From Ailanthus altissimus (taxonomy: Eukaryota; Streptophyta; Magnoliopsida; Sapindales; Simaroubaceae): a stretch of DNA of 64,000 nucleotides. The translations under genes and the position numbers were made by a program. Of the stretch, positions 57,797 to 64,000 are shown one piece after another. A model generated the notes under the pieces. That model was not told where the DNA came from and searched no databases. It saw nothing but the letters and a program-made list of their open reading frames with translations. Where the stretch lies: NCBI GenBank assembly GCA_946807835.1, contig OX327697.1:1193001-1257000 (forward strand). Reading direction: 5' to 3'. The first letter of the stretch is position 1; every line of letters starts with the position of its first letter.

Positions 57797-58648
57797 TGAT
57801 CACAGTGAAGCAGAAGATATTAAAGGAGGGTGCTGATTGTTTGAAGGGCATGATCATGCTAAGAAGCTGCCTATTTTTGTGACTTCTTATTGATCATTAT
57901 ACAAAGATTACTGTAGATTATGTGCATTTGTACCGTGTTATAAATAAATATATACATTTTAAATAATTTATAATATTGCATATCTCATATACAAATATAC
58001 AACGTAATAAAAATATAACACATAATAAAATAATTTTATTACATTAATGAGATTAGGAGATTTACTCTCAAAACGTGTTTTGAACAAATCTAATTAGAAC
58101 GTGATGAATTTTCTCAAATTAAAATAATAATTTTTCTATCAAAATAATTAAAACAACTCTTACTTTTTGATATTTTTATTTTTTAAATAATTTGTTTCTC
58201 TCAGTATATTAATTAATACTTAACTTTAAAAAAAAAAAATAAAATACAAATAAATTCTCAATTCATTTCAACTTACAGTAATCTCGATCGTTCACTTACA
58301 TTTATAGGCAACATTTGCATTTTGAACAACCAATGAAAATAAGTTAAATAACATATGACTTAGCATAACAAAGCAAGAAAAAATACTTACTCATTAAATA
58401 TAAAACAGTGACAAAATAAAGAAACAATTGGTGACATCATTTACGCCACCTCTTGCTCGGTTGAATTCAATTCTTTAAATTTGACTCACACCGAAATAAA
58501 TAGCTATAACCTCTAAATTTAACTAACTAAAATTTAACACATTTTATTTGTTTTTGTTCATCCATCGAAACAATGAACAAATGTGAACTGATGCCAAAAT
58601 TCATTTTTATTTCTTTTTATTTATTTAATTATAAAAACTTTATTTATC
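57797..58648 (+). other. 3' flank of hydrolase-like copy 1 and AT-rich spacer
   Basis: AATAAA at 57943-57948, 147 bp after the stop, is a plausible polyadenylation signal. No gene is seen in the remainder. Confidence 0.5.
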
Positions 58649-58998
58649 AATGCTCAAATTAGTACTCATATAAATTATTGGCACAATTTGAAATATATAT
58701 TAAGTAGATAAAAATGTCAAGTCTCACTTAACATAATTTTAAATTTAACAATTAAATCTTAGTTATTTTCTGAGAGACTATTAAGTAAATGAGTGAATAA
58801 TTAATTTAATTTAAATAAAATAATTATTATTTTATTTAAATGGTAACTATATCTACTAATGCCTAATTTAGTACCCATATAAATTATTTGCACAATTTGA
58901 GATATATATTAAGTAGATAAAAGTGTCAAGTTTCACTTAGCATAATTTTATCTTTAACAATTAAACCTTAGCTACTTCCGGAGAAACTCTTAAATAAA
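58649..58998. repeat. Diverged direct repeat of about 140 bp, period 209 bp
   Basis: The segment 58649-58789 recurs at 58858-58998. Both share ATATATTAAGTAGATAAAA and TTTAACAATTAAA and a TCTCAC/TTTCACTTA motif. Identity is roughly 80-85 percent by eye. It is probably an old repeat fragment. Confidence 0.8.
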
Positions 58999-60014
58999 TA
59001 AAAAAATTTTAAAAAATTTTCTGATCGACCAATTCGATTCGGTGCGCTACCCACATGCTCAACGCATATACTTCATATAATGAAACTCCTTAAGTTCACA
59101 CATATTTTATCTCACGAAATATTTTCGTTAGTTCATAACCGATGTCTCATACACACACACGTTATGAATAATACAAAATAGTGAGTTAAACCATACAAGT
59201 TGAGGTTATTCCATATTTGTATAATCTATTCATCATTAATATCTTGGAAGAGTGGAGACATAGATTAATAGCGTAGTCCCCTATTACTCAACTATAAATT
59301 TATCTCTTTTGATTCGTATTCCAATAAATAATATATGCAAATTCATTTGCAATATTATTAAATCCACATGAAACTTTTTCCCAAGTTAAATGCTTATGAC
59401 TATAAGACTTCATAGAATACAATCTTAGAGCATCTAGATATTTAACTCACCCATATTAGCTGACGGATCCCATATCTACACACACTGAACTCCATAAGCA
59501 TCAGACCATACTCAGTGACACGCAGCGGTCACTGGGTGTCACTGCTTATGACTATAAGACTTCATAGAATACAATCTTAGAGCATCTAGATATTTAACTC
59601 ACCCATATTAGCTGACGGATCCCATATCTACACACACTGGACTTCATAAGCATCAGACCATACCCAGTGACACGCAGCGGTCAGACCATGAAAGGTCTCT
59701 GACATGTGTGAAACCTAAGTATGGTGGATCACTCATAAGCCCACCATGGTGCTCAGGTCTTGGGACCACGAATACTAATCAACTCGAGAAGACCCTCTAT
59801 TGACGAATTTATGAAAAATCTATTGGAAATCTTCATGAATCTAGTTCAGTATCTAGTCCTTATTAAATACATGTATATCTATATGAGTTTCACTAAACTC
59901 ATGGTTTGTTAAGATAAACATCTGGACTATTCAAATATGGACATACACTGATCTATTTAAATCGGTTCCATTCAATAAACCATACATCGATAAAAATAGA
60001 TCAAGAACATTTAA
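58999..60014. repeat. Unclassified repeat-like DNA containing a 152-bp tandem duplication
   Basis: This stretch is less AT-rich than its surroundings and looks like transposon-derived, non-coding sequence. A 152-bp unit starting TGCTTATGACTATAAGACTT at 59391 is repeated from 59543 to about 59684 with about four differences. At the copy junction CAGTGACAC and GTGTCACTG form an inverted pair. No protein remnants were found. Confidence 0.7.
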
Positions 60015-60098
60015 TTTGAGAATATATTTACACAATGATATTTTTTAACAATGCTTATAATTATTTGCAACTATGTCATTGTAAATATATTCTCAAAT
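60015..60098. repeat. Hairpin with about 23-bp arms
   Basis: TTTGAGAATATATTTACACA at 60015-60038 pairs with its near-exact reverse complement at about 60076-60098 (one extra base), leaving a loop of about 38 bases. It may mark the end of a repeat or a small MITE. Confidence 0.75.
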
Positions 60099-60539
60099 TT
60101 TTTATCTTATTTTAGATAAAATTCTAACTCTTTAAATTTGATTTAAACTATTTCAGATCAATATAATATCTAAAATGTTACAAGTATCTTACCTAATAAA
60201 ATTAATTAATAATTTAATAAAATATTTATTTATTATATAAGTATAAAAATATAATATTTATATAAAATTAAAATAACACATAAATATAAATATTAATTCC
60301 TTAAAGTGGATAGATGTTTCATTTTCCTCAGACCAATTTGGAAATTGTATCATTTCGCCTCCAAATGAGCATAAAACAGTGGGTGGATGGGGCCGTGGAT
60401 TCAGTTGTATGTAATGAAGTTACGATTATACTGCAAGAAAAAAAAGAATTGAGTTACAGTTCTTTTCAATGAATAAGTTTGAGTTGTAAATACATTTTGA
60501 CATTTTGTCTATAAGGTGGGATGTGATATTGGACGACAA
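60099..60539. other. AT-rich spacer
   Basis: No gene or defined repeat is seen. It separates the repeat block from the second hydrolase-like gene. Confidence 0.45.
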
Positions 60540-60710
60540 TTCACTTGATTCAATAAGAAAATGACAAGTCGTTTACTCAAACGGCATCCAGTACATCAGC
60601 TGGCACCAAACTTTTTCCAGAAACTCTTCCAATACTGAGAGATAACAAGAACATCCCCTGTAGTTCAAGTGATGCACAAAAACTGTTGGGGAAAATTTGT
60701 TATTGGGAAG
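60540..60710 (+). pseudogene. Diverged PPR-like relic upstream of the second hydrolase-like gene
   Basis: The segment 60662-60708 encodes SSSDAQKLLGKICYWE in one frame and aligns with the relic at 52432-52478 without gaps, about 36 of 47 bases identical by hand. It is further decayed than the copy upstream of the first gene. Confidence 0.45.
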
Positions 60711-61236
60711 TAATTCTAAAATGATTCATTATATTATTTTTTCATCAATAATTACTTAATATATTATTTTAAATAAAAAAAATTTAAAATATTATTTAAA
60801 AAATATAACATTATTTTTAAATAATATTTTATCTTAAAAAAATACTTAATTATTAATAAAAAAATTGTATAAATTATTCAATATGCTAGTCCAATAAGCG
60901 TAGGTACTATGTGATAAATATAATATATTATATTATATTAATTAATAGTTTTAAAATGAATATTTATATAATAGCAAGTGAAAAATACACGCCATAAATC
61001 TTTTGCCTTTGTTTGCGGGACTTTACTGAGTAGAGTCAAGACCACAATACTAAAGCTTCTCCAACTAACTAACCGTAAATCAGTTAGCTTTTTTCTTAAT
61101 TTCCAAATATGCCCCCAACCGTTATATTCCCGCCAAAACGCAAGAAACCCATTTTCTCAGAAGCAAAAACACCCGCAAGTACTCATTCTCTTCCAAGAAA
61201 AGCAAGAAATTCATCACCAAAACCACAAGAACTAAA

Positions 61237-64000
61237 ATGGGCAAGAAGAAGGGTAAGAGCAAACAACCGCCACCGCTCAAAACCACCGCCAATTGCCGGA
61301 AAGCGGTGGCTGCTTATGAAGCGGGAGACTACAATAAATCCTTGAAGCTCATTAGAGATTGTCAGTCAAACTACAGAAACTGTGCCTTTTATCATCACGC
61401 TGAAGCCTTTTTACTCTACAAAATTGCCAAGCAAAATGAAGATTCTGAAGCAGTACTCAAGAACCTACTAGAAGCAGCCACGATGGCTCTTCAAGCCTCG
61501 AAGCTGCTCACGAACTCCATTGTATTGGCTCACTTTTGTGCCTCTGTGCTGTATGATTTGGCAGCTTTAAATAAAGATTACGAGGGGGTGATTAAAGAAT
61601 GTTATCGTGCTTTGGACATTGAGAATCCCATGGATGCAGATAGAGATAATTTCATTGTCAAAGATTTTAGCCAAGAGAAGGAAGTTGAGGAAATGAAGCA
61701 AGATTTAAGGGAAATGATAAAGAAGTGTGAGAGGAAGAAAAGCTGGGTTGGGTACGATTCAGAAAAAAGGTTGAATGAGAGTATAAAGGCAATAGAAGAG
61801 AGAGTGAGGGAGGCTGGAATCAGAGTTTCCTCACTGAGAAATTCGCCAGACATTAAATTGGAGTCATTTTTTGGGAGATCAAGGTTGAAAGAGAGGAAAA
61901 AGAAAAGTACTTCCGAGATTTCTAAAGAGCAGAAAGCAAGATCTTTCTGGAATAGTAAAATGAGTATTGAGGATAAGTTGAATCTGTTTAAAGTAAGAAT
62001 AGAAGACCTTAAAGCCCATTTGGGCTCGTTAAAAGATTGTATGGTGATGGATCTTTTGTTGGAAGCTATAGAGTTTGTTAAGAGGTGGAAAACATGGAAG
62101 TTTTGGGAGTGTTGTGATTGTTGTGAGAAGTTTGTTGATTGTCAGGCTTACATGGAGCACCTTTATGATTCTCATGACTGGAAAATTTGTCTAGATGTAG
62201 TACCATATCTGCCACCACTAATTGATGATGAATCGATTGAGATAATTGTGAAAGGTGATTGGAAACCGGTTAATACTTGGGAAGCTATCAAGAAAATGCA
62301 CAATCAATTCAAATCAGAATCTTGTAGTACAGATGAGAGTGTTTTGTGTGCTGAGAAGGGCTTGGATGAGCATAAAGTTACCATTAGTGAAGAAGATATG
62401 GTGAAACATTTATTATTTGGTAGTAGAAGTGAGAACGTGTCATGCTTAGCCTCCAGAGACGATCTGCAATGGCCATTATGTGATGATAGTAAACGAGCAG
62501 TACTCCTTGGGAGAGTTCATAGTATGTTGCAATTACTTCTTGGATATAACTATCTTACACAAAATCATGTTTATTGCATGATAGAGTATACGATTGATGA
62601 GCTTAAGATTAATAAAATCTCAGATTCATGGTTAAGAAGCCGAGGCCTGAAAACCCTTAAGCTTGTATGCCTTTTAGGATCTCCACAGCTTGAAAGAATC
62701 CTTTATATGTTGCAGTGTGTCCCAGATAGCTTTGGTCTAAGTGAAAATTCTAAGATAGGTAACTCCATGGATGAACAACTCAGTGGTGATCAGGCTTTTG
62801 AGGTTGTACTTAGTGAAGACTTCTCATGTTTCCTGTTGGATGACCGATTTTTGCGAGGACAGCTCAATCTTTCCAATTACTTCGGCACAGTTGCTTATAA
62901 TGGGTCTGCAGGAACTTCTAAAAATGGTGTGCATGGAAATGGGCTACTGCCTGGTAGTGATGATTTATTGTCATGGTTATTTGCGGACCAAGAGGTCAGG
63001 GAGGCATTAGACTTGTGGACAAGTCTAAGAAAATCTCAAAACCGACAAGTAATGGGATTTTTTCAGATCTTTAAAGAAGAACATTTCCATTTAGTGAGAA
63101 TGTGTGACAAAAGACGGAAACACTTTAAACAATTTAATGCAGTGAAGGCAGTTGACAATATATATGCCGAAGAGATTAAGAGGAGGGAGCAAGATCCAGA
63201 ACGTGGAGTGCAAACTGTTGCATCTCTGCTTAGAGAAAGGCTAGAAGAGCTTAATAAGAAGAATGATAATTCTGTGACAGATGATCAGTTTGAGTTAGAT
63301 TTTATATTGAATGTTCTTGAAATAGACCAAGCTGTGACTGCTCATAAGTTTGGAAACAAGTCAACAATGCAGGAAAACTCGACTTTATCAGATTACTGTC
63401 TGCAAAAAGAAATAAAGGGTTGGAAAATGCAGCTGTTAAATGATGTGAGTATGGCAGTAACAGTATAAGTTTTCATTCCTTCAGCCAAATGGTTCTTTAA
63501 TTATTGAGCTATTTTGGCGCTCTTTGGGTCTGACTATGTTTAATCCTTCAGCTTCAAGTTGATAAGGCATTAATAATGCAAAGTACTGGCATCATGAAGC
63601 AATATGGGCAGCAACTTGGGCAGGTATCTGCTTATGACTATCGGTTAATCATGTTGCCCATATTGAACTCATTCATCAAGGTTTGTTCTGGAATCTGTCA
63701 ATATGTTTTTCACTACTCTTGGTTTCTTGAAGTTTGTTGTTATATCTTTTTCTTATGGAAATTCCGTCCTTGGTAGTCCCGTTTGGAAGATCTGATGCAC
63801 AAGGATGCCTTGGAGAAATCAAATGCTGCAATGAAATTTTTTTTAGCAGAGCTTGATGTCAAGAAGAACATTAATAAGGGATGTGATGATATGAGACAAA
63901 CACACAGAAAATCCATAGATACAAAAACGAAGAAGAACAAGAGAAGGAAAGAGGCTAAGGATTTGAAGAATTGCTTGCTGAAAGGTGTTCCAGTTGACTC
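61237..64000 (+). CDS. Ubiquitin C-terminal hydrolase-related protein (DUF627-DUF629 type), copy 2, cut by window end
   Basis: The visible exons are 61237-63444, 63552-63680 and 63777 to beyond 64000. The protein starts MGKKKGKSKQPPP. The DUF627 region follows: SLKLIRDCQSNYRNCAFYH, AATMALQASKLL, ECYRALDIENP. The DUF629 region contains a finger-like CCDCCEKFVDCQAYMEH, then QWPLCDDSKRAVLL and WLFADQEVREALDLW. Exon 2 has exactly the same length (129 nt) as in copy 1 and shares SAYDY(R/K)LI. The Lys-rich linker begins in exon 3. The USP-like part lies outside the window, so its active-site state cannot be judged. It is a tandem paralogue of the gene at 52784, about 3.4 kb downstream of it and in the same orientation, clearly diverged at protein level. 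Exon 1 is shorter by 16 codons. Confidence 0.9.

Noticed and set aside
1..64000. CRISPR arrays, tRNA or rRNA genes
   Set aside because: No array of regularly spaced identical repeats and no recognisable tRNA or rRNA sequence was seen; by-eye tRNA detection is weak, so a covariance-model search would be the decisive test.

Overview
The window is nuclear DNA of a flowering plant, almost certainly a eudicot. The evidence is intron-rich genes with GT-AG junctions, AT-rich introns and intergenic DNA, long T and A runs, Ty1/copia and hAT-type transposons, and plant-specific proteins (a chloroplast-type flavoprotein, a VIH-type inositol pyrophosphate kinase, a plasma-membrane P-type H+-ATPase, an F-box/FBA protein and DUF627/DUF629 ubiquitin-hydrolase-like proteins). 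I cannot name the species.

Layout. 369-4030 (+): a 16-exon FAD/NAD(P) oxidoreductase of the HI0933-like family. 4031-9154: AT-rich intergenic DNA with low-complexity tracts, a MITE-like inverted repeat and a hairpin. 9155-31498 (+): a complete 30-exon gene for a VIH/PPIP5K protein of 1056 residues. Its intron 17 holds a degenerate 5.7 kb Ty1/copia element in antisense orientation (18842-24572). That element itself contains a hAT-type MITE (19397-19738) and a 239-bp tandem duplication. 32523-33718 (-): an F-box/FBA gene convergent with the VIH gene, with a frameshift near its 3' end. The 1 kb between these two genes carries two independent tandem-repeat blocks. 33719-42769: about 9 kb of AT-rich DNA with a candidate terminal-inverted-repeat transposon. 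42770-49330 (+): a complete 21-exon plasma-membrane H+-ATPase of 956 residues. 49331-52783: intergenic, with an LTR-element relic and a PPR-like relic. 52784-57796 (+): an 11-exon ubiquitin-C-terminal-hydrolase-related gene. 57797-61236: repeat-rich spacer. 61237 to beyond 64000 (+): a tandem paralogue of that gene, cut by the window end.

Exon models were built by hand from splice signals, reading-frame continuity and family knowledge. Every internal junction keeps frame, so the four complete multi-exon models are internally consistent. The genes look like ordinary neighbours, not a functional cluster: redox metabolism, inositol-pyrophosphate/phosphate signalling, SCF-type ubiquitination, proton pumping and ubiquitin-hydrolase-like proteins.

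I did not find a previously undescribed system. The more interesting points are the three-layer transposon history inside VIH intron 17, two inferred GC-AG introns, the F-box frameshift at an A-run, the tandem duplication of the hydrolase-like gene together with an upstream PPR-like relic, and the tandem arrays between the convergent VIH and F-box genes.
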